Shown here in pieces: positions 1 through 7,186 of a stretch of 8,399 nucleotides of DNA (position 1 is its first letter; each line of letters begins with the position of its first letter). Both the position numbers and the translations under genes were made by a program. The notes below the pieces were generated by a model. It had not been told where the DNA came from. It saw nothing but the letters and a program-made list of their open reading frames with translations, and did not search any database. Source of the DNA: a bacterium (GTDB taxonomy: Bacteria > Calditrichota > Calditrichia > RBG-13-44-9 > J042); NCBI GenBank assembly GCA_015494485.1, contig WGBF01000365.1:1-8399 (forward strand). The letters are read 5' to 3'.

Positions 1-1553
1 GTGTCTTTCGGTATGTAGAACGGCTGGTAAGCCACGACACCACTTTCAAACTGCTGGCCCATCTGCGGGTATGGTTTTACCGCGCGCTGGAGCCCCTGGC
101 ACCGGCACGTTTGCAACAATTCCGCAGCGGGGACATCCATCATCGCATCCTTTCTGATATTCAGAATCTGGAGCACTTCTTTGTCCGGGTGTTGCTGCCA
201 CCGGTGGTTGCCGTTTTTATCCTGATACTGGGGTGGCTGATTTACGGCTCTTTCCACTGGCACCTGGCAGCCATTATTTCCGGGGGGTTTCTAACTGCCG
301 GCGTTCTTTTACCCATCGGTATTTACCGGATGACAACCTCCCTGGGGAAAGAACTGACCACCCTGCAGTTGCGCCTGAACGCCCTCGCCACCGATGCGCT
401 GAGCGGACTGGAGGAGCTGTTACTATTTAATGCACTGAACACCGCTCATCAGAATTTTCAGCATCTCCACCAAAGGTATTTGCAGCTTCAGCAGCGGATG
501 GCCAACATCACCGGGCTACAGGAAGGCATGCTCCATGCCATCCAGAGCATAACCATTCTGCTCGTCTTTTTGTTTACTGCACCGCTCATTGCCACCGGTC
601 GCATGGACGGCGTTTATCTGGCCATGTTGGTCATCGGCATCATTGCCCTGTTTGAAGCCATTACCCCCTTGCCGGCGGCATTCCAGCATTACACCGCGGC
701 CAAACAATCCGCCTTCCATTTATTTTCCATTGTGGATACGCAACCCATTGTCCCGGAAACGGGCCTTCAGGTGGAGATTACCCATTCTCCTCCGGAAGTG
801 CGCATCCACCTGCCTGCGTTTACGTATCCGGACAGTACCCGGCCGGTGCTGCAGGATTTTTCCCTCACCCTACCGCCGGGAAAACGGGTGGCAATTGTGG
901 GGGAAACGGGTGCCGGAAAGAGCACCGTGTTTAACCTGTTGTTACGATTCTGGCCGTACCAAACCGGCAGCATTCAACTCAATGGAACGGAATTGAGCAC
1001 CATTCACCCCGAACGGGCGCGGGAGGTTTTCAGCACCATCACCCAATCCACCATCCTGCTTACCGGGACTATTCGCGACAACCTGCTACTGGCGCGCCCC
1101 CATGCCAGTGAAGAAGAACTGTGGTCTGCGCTGGAAGCGGCCCAGCTGGCGGGCTTTGTGCGGCAATTGCCCGGCGGACTGGATGCCGAAGTGGGAACCG
1201 AAGGCTGGCAATTTAGCGGCGGGGAACGCCAGCGGCTGGCACTGGCCCGCGCATTACTTAAAAACGCACCCATCTTTTTACTGGATGAACCCACGGCCAA
1301 TCTGGATGCCGCTACTGAACAGGCCGTTATTCAGGCTATTCTTCAGGCGACGCAGGGAAAATCGCTGTTGCTCATCACCCATCGGCTTATTGGAATGGAC
1401 GCCATGGATGAAATTCTGGTTTTAAAAAATGGGCGTACGGTGGAACGGGGACCCCACGCCGCCCTTTTACAGCGGGATGGTTATTATACCCGCCTGTATA
1501 CCCGCCAACAGGAAAGCAGAATGGTTGAAAAACTTAGCACAGAATCGGAGTAA
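1..1553 (+). CDS. cydC: Thiol reductant ABC exporter, CydC-type subunit (5' end cut by window edge)
   Basis: This is one half of the heterodimeric inner-membrane ABC exporter CydDC, which is needed for cytochrome bd assembly; cysteine/glutathione export and haem transport have both been proposed for the family. The frame is open from the first complete codon at 3 and starts with RYVERLVSHDTTF, a CydC hallmark. About 75 N-terminal residues are missing compared with E. coli CydC, so the TTG at 111 is internal and not the start. Four membrane segments are visible (about 192-251, 264-326, 543-596, 609-668). The ATPase domain follows: Walker A GETGAGKST (900-926), signature FSGGERQRL (from 1212), Walker B IFLLDEP (1272-1292) and the H-loop histidine at 1380. 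All catalytic motifs are intact. A cydD partner would be expected to the left, outside the window. CydC rather than CydD or a generic exporter is favoured by the VSHD motif and by GLEELLLF and EAITPLPAAFQH in the membrane domain. Confidence 0.92.
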   Translation, partial: VFRYVERLVSHDTTFKLLAHLRVWFYRALEPLAPARLQQFRSGDIHHRILSDIQNLEHFFVRVLLPPVVAVFILILGWLIYGSFHWHLAAIISGGFLTAGVLLPIGIYRMTTSLGKELTTLQLRLNALATDALSGLEELLLFNALNTAHQNFQHLHQRYLQLQQRMANITGLQEGMLHAIQSITILLVFLFTAPLIATGRMDGVYLAMLVIGIIALFEAITPLPAAFQHYTAAKQSAFHLFSIVDTQPIVPETGLQVEITHSPPEVRIHLPAFTYPDSTRPVLQDFSLTLPPGKRVAIVGETGAGKSTVFNLLLRFWPYQTGSIQLNGTELSTIHPERAREVFSTITQSTILLTGTIRDNLLLARPHASEEELWSALEAAQLAGFVRQLPGGLDAEVGTEGWQFSGGERQRLALARALLKNAPIFLLDEPTANLDAATEQAVIQAILQATQGKSLLLITHRLIGMDAMDEILVLKNGRTVERGPHAALLQRDGYYTRLYTRQQESRMVEKLSTESE

Positions 1554-1857
1554 TTCTAAACGGCAAGGATTTCGGTAGATACGGTTTCTATTAAAAAACG
1601 AAATTGCACGCGCCAACACCGTCAACGGGCAATGGTATCTTCTTGCGTCACCTCATTTTGAGCCGTTCGCCATTGGCCAAACCACAACAATTCAAATTCA
1701 GGTCAAACCGAGTGAGGTTTCGATTTTCAGAGACGGGCAGCACAAATATACCATCCCATTGGACATCCAGGAATTTGACAAAGGCAAAGTGGGTTTCACC
1801 TGCAGCTGGGGCGCTTCGGCCAAATTTGAGAACATGGAAATTCAGTTATATGAATAA
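1538..1857 (+). pseudogene. Frameshifted, 5'-truncated remnant of a LamG/DUF1080-like beta-sandwich protein
   Basis: Starting inside the last codons of cydC, one frame reads GVILNGKDFGRYGFY and stops at 1592. The frame beginning at 1579 carries on with LKNEIARANTVNGQWYLL and runs to a TAA at 1855-1857, ending in GKVGFTCSWG and FENMEIQLYE. Joined by a one-base shift in the T/A run around 1590-1598, these give one continuous sequence of about 105 residues. It resembles the C-terminal half of LamG/concanavalin-like or 3-keto-disaccharide hydrolase (DUF1080) domains: a fold with 'NGKD..YGFYL', 'NGQW', 'FRDG' and a closing 'GKVGF...A.FENMEI'. There is no start codon or ribosome site, and the N-terminal half is absent. 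The segment therefore looks like a gene tail left by a deletion that joined it to the end of cydC. The family assignment is by eye and tentative. A sequencing error at the homopolymer could explain the frameshift but not the missing 5' half. Confidence 0.5.
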
Positions 1858-1991
1858 TATTTTCCCGAACAACGCATAAACACCTTAAATTTTTAAAATA
1901 ATACTCGTACCCCATTCTGCATAAAATTTTAATAGATTTTCCCCCGGTAAATGGTTAAAATTCAGCCTGTTTTTGCACACAACATTACAAC

Positions 1992-1997
1992 GGGGGA
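1992..1997 (+). promoter_or_regulatory. Ribosome binding site fixing the aminotransferase start
   Basis: GGGGGA ends four bases before the ATG at 2002. The in-frame ATG at 1951 has only AT-rich sequence in front of it and would add 17 residues not typical of the family, so 2002 is preferred. Confidence 0.6.
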
Positions 1998-2001
1998 TTG
2001 C

Positions 2002-3189
2002 ATGAAGGTTTCATCACTGCTGGGGCGCATTGCCAAATCGGAGACCATTCGGGTTAAAGAAAAAGCCCTGCAACTGAAAGCCCAGGGGGTGGAGGTACTG
2101 GATTTAACCGCCGGGGAACCGGATTTTCCCACCCCGGAAAACATTTGCCAGGCGGGTATCCGGGCCATTGAGGAGGGATTTACCAAATATACCGCCGCAT
2201 CAGGCATCCCCGCACTGCGGGAAGCCGTGGCCCGAAAGTTAAAAGAGGAAAACGGGCTGGATTATCAGAGCAATCAGGTTATTATTGCCGCAGGGGCGAA
2301 ACCGGCTATTGCAACGGCGCTAACTGTTTTGCTGGAACCGGGACAGGAAGTAATGATCCAGGCCCCCTACTGGGTGAGTTATCCGGAACAAATTAAACTG
2401 GCCGGCGGCAACCCGGTTGTCGTGCCTACCTTTGACACCAATTTTAAGTTAACCCCGGAACTGCTCCGGCAGTATGCAACATCCAATACCGTGGGGCTTA
2501 TTTTTAACTCCCCGGCCAATCCCACCGGCATTGTGTACACCCGGGAGGAAATGGCGGCCCTGGCCGAAGCAATTCAGGAACTGGACCTGTGGGTGATTTC
2601 CGATGAAATCTACGAAAAATTAATCTTTGACGGCCTTTCCCATTACAGCATGGCAGCTTTTCCAGGCATGATGGAACGCACGATTGTGATTAACGGGGTA
2701 TCCAAAGCCTACGCCATGACGGGATGGCGCATTGGCTATGCCGCCGGCCCCACAGAGGTTATTCAGGCTATGGGAAAAGTTCAAAGCCATTATGCTACGG
2801 CCACATCCATTTCCCAGAAAGCCGCGCTGGAAGCGTTAAACGGGGACCAGCGTGCGGTGGAAACCATGCGCCAGAAATTTGAACAACGCCGCAACTTTGT
2901 TCTGGATGGGTTAAAAAACATTTCCGCGCTAAAACCGGTGCATCCGCAGGGGGCATTTTACGTGTTTGTGGATGTGAGTGCGGTTCTTGGAAAGTCGGTT
3001 GATGGACATTCCATTACCACCAGCCTGGATTTTTGCAATTACTTAATCGAAACGGAACACCTGGTTGCGGTTCCCGGTGGTGGTTTCGGTGCACCAAATT
3101 TTATTCGACTTTCATTTGCCAATTCCGATGATACATTACAACAGGCCCTGACTGCACTAAAACGCGGTACGGAGCGATTGATGCAATAG
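2002..3189 (+). CDS. PLP-dependent class I aminotransferase, aspartate aminotransferase family
   Basis: This is a fold-type I pyridoxal-phosphate enzyme that most likely moves the amino group between aspartate and 2-oxoglutarate in the cytoplasm. From the ATG at 2002 it is 395 residues, normal for the bacterial AspB/Thermus-type (subgroup Ib) enzymes. Family landmarks are all present: LTAGEPDFPTP (residues 35-45), the cofactor-stacking Trp124 in APYWVSY, NSPANPTG with Asn173, DEIYEKL with Asp201 and Tyr204, the Schiff-base Lys235 in SKAYAMTGWRIGY, the phosphate-binding Arg243, and Arg369 in the FIRLSFA motif that grips the substrate carboxylate. Its stop codon overlaps the ribosome site of the next gene, so it is probably co-transcribed with fmdB and perhaps icd. 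Relatives in this subgroup can also act on prephenate or other amino acids, so the exact substrate is open; the Asp-type reaction is the default inference. Confidence 0.93.
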   Translation: MKVSSLLGRIAKSETIRVKEKALQLKAQGVEVLDLTAGEPDFPTPENICQAGIRAIEEGFTKYTAASGIPALREAVARKLKEENGLDYQSNQVIIAAGAKPAIATALTVLLEPGQEVMIQAPYWVSYPEQIKLAGGNPVVVPTFDTNFKLTPELLRQYATSNTVGLIFNSPANPTGIVYTREEMAALAEAIQELDLWVISDEIYEKLIFDGLSHYSMAAFPGMMERTIVINGVSKAYAMTGWRIGYAAGPTEVIQAMGKVQSHYATATSISQKAALEALNGDQRAVETMRQKFEQRRNFVLDGLKNISALKPVHPQGAFYVFVDVSAVLGKSVDGHSITTSLDFCNYLIETEHLVAVPGGGFGAPNFIRLSFANSDDTLQQALTALKRGTERLMQ

Positions 3190-3193
3190 GAGG
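3188..3193 (+). promoter_or_regulatory. Perfect Shine-Dalgarno overlapping the preceding stop codon
   Basis: AGGAGG lies five bases before the ATG at 3199 and shares two bases with the TAG stop (3187-3189) of the aminotransferase. This supports ATG 3199 over the in-frame GTG at 3193, which lies inside the site, and suggests translational coupling. Confidence 0.8.
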
Positions 3194-3198
3194 TGCGT

Positions 3199-3477
3199 AT
3201 GCCAACATACGAATACAAATGCAAGCAATGCGGACATCAGTTCGAAGCATTTCAGAAGATCAGCGATGACCCGTTAACCGAATGCCCAGAATGTGGTGGC
3301 GAAGTGGTTCGCCTAATCAGCGGCGGCACGGGACTCATCTTTAAGGGAAGCGGGTTCTACTTAACCGATTATGCCCGGAAAAACAGTTCATCGGCGCCTA
3401 AAAACGGGAATGGCAAGGCGCAGAGCAAAAGCGAAAGCAAAACCAGCAGTAAGTCGGAATCATCTGATTCCAAATAA
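3199..3477 (+). CDS. FmdB family zinc-ribbon protein
   Basis: This is a small 92-residue protein of the FmdB/CxxC_CxxC_SSSS family, named after a regulatory gene next to formamidase and amidase genes in Methylophilus; its molecular role is not established. The start MPTYEYKCKQCGHQFE is diagnostic. Four cysteines in two CxxC knuckles (Cys8, Cys11, Cys29, Cys32) should bind one zinc ion. They are followed by GGxVxRLIS and the family's GSGFYLTDY stretch. From about residue 60 the tail is a low-complexity run of Ser, Lys, Asn and Gly, almost certainly disordered and typical of the family. It starts nine bases after the aminotransferase stop and lies 86 bp before icd, so it is probably part of the same transcript. 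No signal peptide or membrane segment is seen, so a cytoplasmic location is expected. Confidence 0.9.
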   Translation: MPTYEYKCKQCGHQFEAFQKISDDPLTECPECGGEVVRLISGGTGLIFKGSGFYLTDYARKNSSSAPKNGNGKAQSKSESKTSSKSESSDSK

Positions 3478-3490
3478 AACCGGTGGGTAA

Positions 3491-3507
3491 AACCGTACAG
3501 TACGGTT
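3491..3507 (+). promoter_or_regulatory. 17-bp perfect palindrome between fmdB and icd (candidate operator)
   Basis: AACCGTAC-A-GTACGGTT is a perfect inverted repeat of two 8-bp arms around one central base. It lies 56 bp upstream of the icd ATG. No T-tract follows and a one-base loop is too tight for a full RNA hairpin, so a terminator is unlikely and a binding site for a dimeric regulator is the more natural reading. A direct repeat TAAAACCG (3475-3482 and 3488-3495) overlaps its left side and the fmdB stop codon. The function is inferred from symmetry and position only. Confidence 0.4.
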
Positions 3508-3551
3508 GGCCCCCCGGACCAGCAAAATCTCCAATTAAAAATACAACAGAA

Positions 3552-3558
3552 AAGGAGG
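3552..3558 (+). promoter_or_regulatory. Ribosome binding site fixing the icd start
   Basis: AAGGAGG lies five bases before ATG 3564. The open frame extends to an ATG at 3483, but that codon has no ribosome site and the 27 extra residues do not match isocitrate dehydrogenases, so 3564 is the start. Confidence 0.8.
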
Positions 3559-3563
3559 CACTT

Positions 3564-4805
3564 ATGTACAAACATATTCAGGTACCCTCGGACGGCGAAC
3601 CGGTCCGGGTGGAAAATGGCAAGTACGTTATCCCCGATAATCCCATCATTCCCTTTATTGAAGGTGACGGCATTGGCCCGGACATCTGGCGGGCCGCCCA
3701 GAAAGTGTTTGACGCCGCGGTGGAAAAGGCCTACGGCGGAAAACGCAAAATCGCCTGGATGGAAATTTACGCTGGCGAAAAGGCCCATCAACTGTACGGG
3801 GAATGGTTACCGGAAGAAACCATTCAGGCCATCCGCGATTATTACATTGCTATTAAAGGCCCATTAACCACCCCCGTGGGCGGCGGGTTCCGCAGCTTGA
3901 ATGTAACCATCCGCCAGGTGTTGAATTTGTACGCCTGTATCCGCCCCGTCAAATATTACAAAGGCGTGCCCAGCCCCGTAAAAGAACCGGAACGCATGAA
4001 CGTGGTGATTTTCCGGGAAAATACCGAAGACGTGTACGCCGGCATCGAATGGCAAAAAGGATCCCCGGAAGTGAAAAAGGTGATTGAGTTCCTGAACAGC
4101 GAAATGGGTACCAAAATCCCGGACGATGCGGGCATTGGCATTAAACCCATCAGCGAAACGGGCACCAAGCGGCTGGTCCGCAAAGCCATTGAGTACATGA
4201 TCCAGAACAACCGCCAGAGCCTTACCCTGGTTCACAAAGGGAACATCATGAAGTACACGGAAGGGGCGTTCAAGGACTGGGGTTACGAAGTGGCCCGGGA
4301 AGAATACGGCGACCTGTTCATTACCGAAGAGGAATTGTGGAGCAAATATAACGGCGAAGTGCCCAACGGCAAATACGTCATTAAAGACCGTATTGCAGAC
4401 AACATGTTGCAGCAAATTCTGACCCGCACCAACGAATACGACGTGATTGCCACCCCCAATTTGAACGGGGATTATTTAAGCGATGCCTGCGCAGCACAGG
4501 TGGGTGGTTTGGGCATGGCACCCGGTGCAAACATCGGGGAAATCCACGCCGTATTTGAAGCGACGCACGGTACTGCACCCAAGTATGCCGGGATGGACAA
4601 AGTTAATCCCTCCTCCCTCATTCTCTCCGGGGTGCTGATGTTCCAGTACATGGGCTGGAAGGAAGTGTGCGATTTAATTGAAAACGGGCTGGAAAAGGCC
4701 ATTCAGCAAAAACGGGTCACCTACGACCTGGCCCGCCAGATGGAAGGAAACGTCCAGCCGCTGAAAACTTCGGAATTTGCCCAGGCCATCATTGACAATT
4801 TCTAA
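3564..4805 (+). CDS. icd: NADP-dependent isocitrate dehydrogenase
   Basis: The enzyme catalyses oxidative decarboxylation of isocitrate to 2-oxoglutarate with NADPH formation, in the cytoplasm. The protein is 413 residues and close to E. coli Icd (416) along its whole length. Visible landmarks are IEGDGIGP (32-39), the isocitrate loop GGGFRSLNV with Ser111 (the counterpart of the E. coli phosphorylated Ser113), RPVKYYKGVPSPVK, FRENTEDVYAGIEW, the HKGNIMK motif carrying the catalytic lysine, and LNGDYLSDACAAQVGG with metal-binding aspartates. NADP rather than NAD use is indicated by Lys340-Tyr341 in THGTAPKY and by Tyr387 and Arg391 in VTYDLAR, which match the E. coli coenzyme determinants Lys344, Tyr345, Tyr391 and Arg395. 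Control by an AceK-type kinase is possible because the serine is kept, but no aceK gene is in view. It is the last gene of the plus-strand run and ends before a clear terminator. It converges on sucCD, another TCA-cycle operon. Confidence 0.97.
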   Translation: MYKHIQVPSDGEPVRVENGKYVIPDNPIIPFIEGDGIGPDIWRAAQKVFDAAVEKAYGGKRKIAWMEIYAGEKAHQLYGEWLPEETIQAIRDYYIAIKGPLTTPVGGGFRSLNVTIRQVLNLYACIRPVKYYKGVPSPVKEPERMNVVIFRENTEDVYAGIEWQKGSPEVKKVIEFLNSEMGTKIPDDAGIGIKPISETGTKRLVRKAIEYMIQNNRQSLTLVHKGNIMKYTEGAFKDWGYEVAREEYGDLFITEEELWSKYNGEVPNGKYVIKDRIADNMLQQILTRTNEYDVIATPNLNGDYLSDACAAQVGGLGMAPGANIGEIHAVFEATHGTAPKYAGMDKVNPSSLILSGVLMFQYMGWKEVCDLIENGLEKAIQQKRVTYDLARQMEGNVQPLKTSEFAQAIIDNF

Positions 4806-4834
4806 TCGCATCACAAATCCCTGTTGTGAATCTC

Positions 4835-4873
4835 AGCGCGCTGCGGGAGCCCCTGCAGCGCGTTGTTGTTTTT
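4835..4873 (+). terminator. Rho-independent terminator of icd
   Basis: A perfect 8-bp GC-rich stem (CGCGCTGC 4837-4844 with GCAGCGCG 4855-4862) can extend by an A-T and a G-T pair. It is followed by TTGTTGTTTTT (4863-4873). It begins about 30 bp after the icd stop and works in the plus direction. Confidence 0.85.
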
Positions 4874-4884
4874 CCTAACAGGCA

Positions 4885-4923
4885 CAAAAAACAAACGGCG
4901 GAGCACTTCTGCACCCCGCCGTT
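4885..4923 (-). terminator. Rho-independent terminator of sucCD
   Basis: AACGGCGG (4894-4901) pairs perfectly with CCGCCGTT (4916-4923). On the minus strand the stem is followed by TGTTTTTTG, from the A-run at 4885-4890. It lies 26 bp beyond the sucD stop. Together with the icd terminator it insulates the two converging operons. Confidence 0.83.
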
Positions 4924-4949
4924 CCAAAAACAACGTTTTTACACTACCA

Positions 4950-5825
4950 CTACTTTCCAAGCACGTCCTTCACTGTTTGACCAATGACAGCCGGGCTTTC
5001 CACTACCGTAATGCCGGCTTCCCGTAAGGCTTTCATTTTTTCCGCGGCCGTGCCTTTACCACCGGTAATGATGGCACCGGCATGCCCCATGCGTTTTCCG
5101 GGAGGGGCGGTTTGTCCGGCAATAAATGCCACCACCGGCTTGTTGAAGTTCTCTTTAATCCATGCCGCGGCTTCTTCTTCGGCCGTACCACCAATTTCAC
5201 CAATTAACACCACGGCTTCGGTCTGATCGTCATCCTTAAACAGCTTCAGGGCATCAATAAAGCGGGTACCAATAATGGGATCCCCACCGATGCCGATACA
5301 GGTGGACTGCCCCATCCCCAGGCGGGTAATCTGATCCACCGCTTCATAGGTCAGGGTACCGCTTCGGCTAATAACCCCCACGGTTCCTTCGCGGTGGATA
5401 AAGCCGGGCATAATGCCAACCTTACATTTTCCGGGGGAAATCACACCCGGGCAATTGGGCCCGATGAGCCGCGAATCCGTATGCTGGAGATGATTGTACA
5501 CATTCAGCATATCCAGCGCGGGAATGCCTTCCGTAATACACACGATGGTTTCCACACCGGCGTCCGCAGCTTCGTAAATCGCATCCGGGGCAAATGCCGG
5601 CGGTACGAAAATGACAGACACATTGGCACCTGTTTCCTTTACGGCTTCTTCTACGGTATTGAATACCGGTACGGTATCATTAAATTTTTGGCCGCCTTTT
5701 CCCGGTGTTACACCGGCCACCACATTGGTTCCGTAGTCCATCATTTGCTGGGCATGGAACGACCCTTCTTTTCCGGTAATACCCTGTACAACCACACGGC
5801 TATGTTCATCAACGATTATGCTCAT
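4950..5825 (-). CDS. sucD: Succinyl-CoA synthetase (succinate--CoA ligase) alpha subunit
   Basis: This is the alpha subunit of the cytoplasmic enzyme that interconverts succinyl-CoA, NDP and phosphate with succinate, CoA and NTP. The protein has 291 residues (E. coli 289) and matches the family throughout. It has the N-terminal CoA-binding Rossmann domain with QGITGKEG (14-21) and GVTPGKGG, then ITEGIP, IGPNCPGVISPG, SRSGTLTYEAV and GIGGDPI. The GEIGG and GKRMGHAGAIITGGKGTA motifs follow, with His248 as the phosphohistidine. The start at 5825 has an AAGGAG ribosome site five bases upstream (plus-strand 5831-5836). It lies 34 bp downstream of sucC in the usual sucC-sucD order and is clearly translated from the same mRNA. 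All active-site features are intact. Confidence 0.97.
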   Translation of the reverse strand: MSIIVDEHSRVVVQGITGKEGSFHAQQMMDYGTNVVAGVTPGKGGQKFNDTVPVFNTVEEAVKETGANVSVIFVPPAFAPDAIYEAADAGVETIVCITEGIPALDMLNVYNHLQHTDSRLIGPNCPGVISPGKCKVGIMPGFIHREGTVGVISRSGTLTYEAVDQITRLGMGQSTCIGIGGDPIIGTRFIDALKLFKDDDQTEAVVLIGEIGGTAEEEAAAWIKENFNKPVVAFIAGQTAPPGKRMGHAGAIITGGKGTAAEKMKALREAGITVVESPAVIGQTVKDVLGK

Positions 5826-5859
5826 GACAACTCCTTCTTCTTTTCACCTGTTTAAACGG

Positions 5860-7020
5860 TTACTGAATTAAGCTAACCACTTTCCGGGCTGCTTCTTCCA
5901 GCGTAGAAGCCACCTCAAAGTTCATCCCAGAGTTTTTCAGCAATTCGGCGGCTTCTTCCGCATTGGTTCCGGCCAGACGGATGACCAGCGGTACGTTAAT
6001 ATCCACCGTTTGGGCGGCTTCAATAATGCCTTTCGCCACCCGGTCGCACCGCACAATGCCACCAAAAATATTCACCAGAATGGCTTTCACATTGGGATCC
6101 GATAAAATAATTTTGAACCCGTTCCGTACTGTTTCCACGCTGGCGCCGCCGCCCACATCCAGAAAATTGGCCGGCATGCCACCCGCTAATTTAATGATGT
6201 CCATGGTGGCCATGGCCAATCCGGCACCATTCACCATACAGCCTACATTGCCGTCCAGTTTAATGTAGTTTAAGTGATATTTGGACGCTTCCACTTCCAG
6301 GGGATCTTCTTCGTGCAGGTCCCGCATTTCGGCAATGTCCGGATGCCGGTACAGGGCATTGTCATCAAAATTCATTTTGGCGTCCAGTGCCAGCACTTCA
6401 CCGGATCCGGTAACCACCAGGGGATTAATTTCCGCCAGGGAGGCATCGCTTTCCACGAATGCACGATACAACCCAATAATGAACTTTACTGCATTTTTAA
6501 CCTGAGCGCCTTCCAGCCCCAGCCGAAAAGCAATGCGGCGCGCCTGAAAGGGTTGCAGGCCAATATCCGGCGCCACGTATTCTTTGAAAATGGCATCGGG
6601 ATTCTCTGCAGCCACCTTTTCAATTTCCACCCCACCTTCGGTGGAGGCCATAATCACCAGCTGCGATTTACTGCGATCCAGCACAATGCCCAGATACAAT
6701 TCCCGGACAATATCCACACCTTCCTCAACCAGCACCCGGCGCACTTCCTTTCCCTGAGGGCCCGTCTGATGGGTTACCAATTTACTGCCAATCATTTTAG
6801 CAGCAATTTCCTTTACTTCCTCAGGGCTTTTGGCCAGTTTCACCCCGCCGGCTTTACCGCGTCCACCGGCGTGAATCTGCGCTTTCACCACAAATACATT
6901 GCCACCCAGTTCCTTCGCCGCCGCTTCTGCTTCTTCCGGTGTAAAGGCCACTTTACCACGCGGTACCGCTACACCGTACTTCCGCAAAATGTCCTTCGCT
7001 TGATATTCATGAATGTTCAT
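5860..7020 (-). CDS. sucC: Succinyl-CoA synthetase (succinate--CoA ligase) beta subunit
   Basis: This ATP-grasp subunit binds the nucleotide and partners SucD in the TCA-cycle step of substrate-level phosphorylation. The protein is 386 residues (E. coli 388) and keeps E. coli numbering at key sites: MNIHEYQAKDIL at the start, Lys46 in VVKAQIHAGGRGKAGG with Gly53-Arg-Gly55, the magnesium ligands Glu197-Ile-Asn199 in EINPL, and Asp213 in LDAKMNFDD. The C-terminal ligase domain shows GCMVNGAGLAM (260-270), NFLDVGGGA and VNIFGGIVRCD. AAGGAGA (7027-7033) lies six bases before the ATG. ADP versus GDP preference cannot be read with certainty; the E. coli-like sequence suggests ADP or mixed use. It is the first gene of the sucCD operon, transcribed leftward from a long noncoding gap. 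Confidence 0.97.
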   Translation of the reverse strand: MNIHEYQAKDILRKYGVAVPRGKVAFTPEEAEAAAKELGGNVFVVKAQIHAGGRGKAGGVKLAKSPEEVKEIAAKMIGSKLVTHQTGPQGKEVRRVLVEEGVDIVRELYLGIVLDRSKSQLVIMASTEGGVEIEKVAAENPDAIFKEYVAPDIGLQPFQARRIAFRLGLEGAQVKNAVKFIIGLYRAFVESDASLAEINPLVVTGSGEVLALDAKMNFDDNALYRHPDIAEMRDLHEEDPLEVEASKYHLNYIKLDGNVGCMVNGAGLAMATMDIIKLAGGMPANFLDVGGGASVETVRNGFKIILSDPNVKAILVNIFGGIVRCDRVAKGIIEAAQTVDINVPLVIRLAGTNAEEAAELLKNSGMNFEVASTLEEAARKVVSLIQ

Positions 7021-7059
7021 AAAGCATCTCCTTGTTGATATGACCCTTGATTCGCATGA

Positions 7060-7088
7060 ACAATAATTAACATCGTAAAATAAGACAA
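7060..7088 (-). promoter_or_regulatory. Candidate sigma-70-like promoter of sucCD
   Basis: On the minus strand TTGTCT (7088-7083), a 17-base spacer and TATTGT (7065-7060) form a housekeeping-type promoter with imperfect boxes. It would place the start of transcription about 30 bases before the sucC ATG. Matches are 4 of 6 in each box, so this is only a candidate; the hairpin cluster further out would then lie upstream of the transcript. Confidence 0.3.
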
Positions 7089-7141
7089 AAATTTAATGCA
7101 CTGTTTTACAAAGTGGCAGTGTTTTCTAAAATAACTTTCTT

Positions 7142-7186
7142 CGCCTCTCGGCGGGGCATTTCCCCCATTTGACGGGATTTCCCCCG
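7142..7186 (-). other. Cluster of three adjacent small hairpins upstream of sucC
   Basis: Read on the minus strand, 45 bases contain three stems in a row: CGGG-GGAAAT-CCCG (7186-7173), GGGG-AAATG-CCCC (7165-7153, sharing one base with the next) and CGCC-GAGA-GGCG (7153-7142), the last with a GNRA tetraloop. A further small stem, GTAG-CAA-CTAC, lies at 7231-7221. The block is GC-rich inside an AT-rich gap. GGGGGAAAT occurs twice at a 19-base interval. It could be a structured leader or small RNA, a regulator-binding region, or a remnant of a repeat element. I do not recognise it as a known riboswitch. Confidence 0.4.

Noticed and set aside
111..113. TTG as the start of the cydC-like gene
   Set aside because: The frame is open to the window edge and the 36 codons before it are conserved CydC sequence (VERLVSHD).
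1951..2001. Upstream in-frame ATG for the aminotransferase
   Set aside because: There is no ribosome site before it and the 17 extra residues are not family-like; ATG 2002 has GGGGGA in front.
3483..3563. Upstream in-frame ATG extending icd by 27 residues
   Set aside because: The extension covers the palindrome and the true AAGGAGG site, and has no match to Icd N-termini.
3864..4415. A 183-codon minus-strand open frame opposite icd
   Set aside because: It is the antisense shadow of a strongly conserved gene and has no protein-like motifs of its own.
6274..7038. A 254-codon plus-strand open frame opposite sucC
   Set aside because: It is the antisense shadow of sucC, with Phe/His/Gln-rich low-quality translation and no ribosome site.
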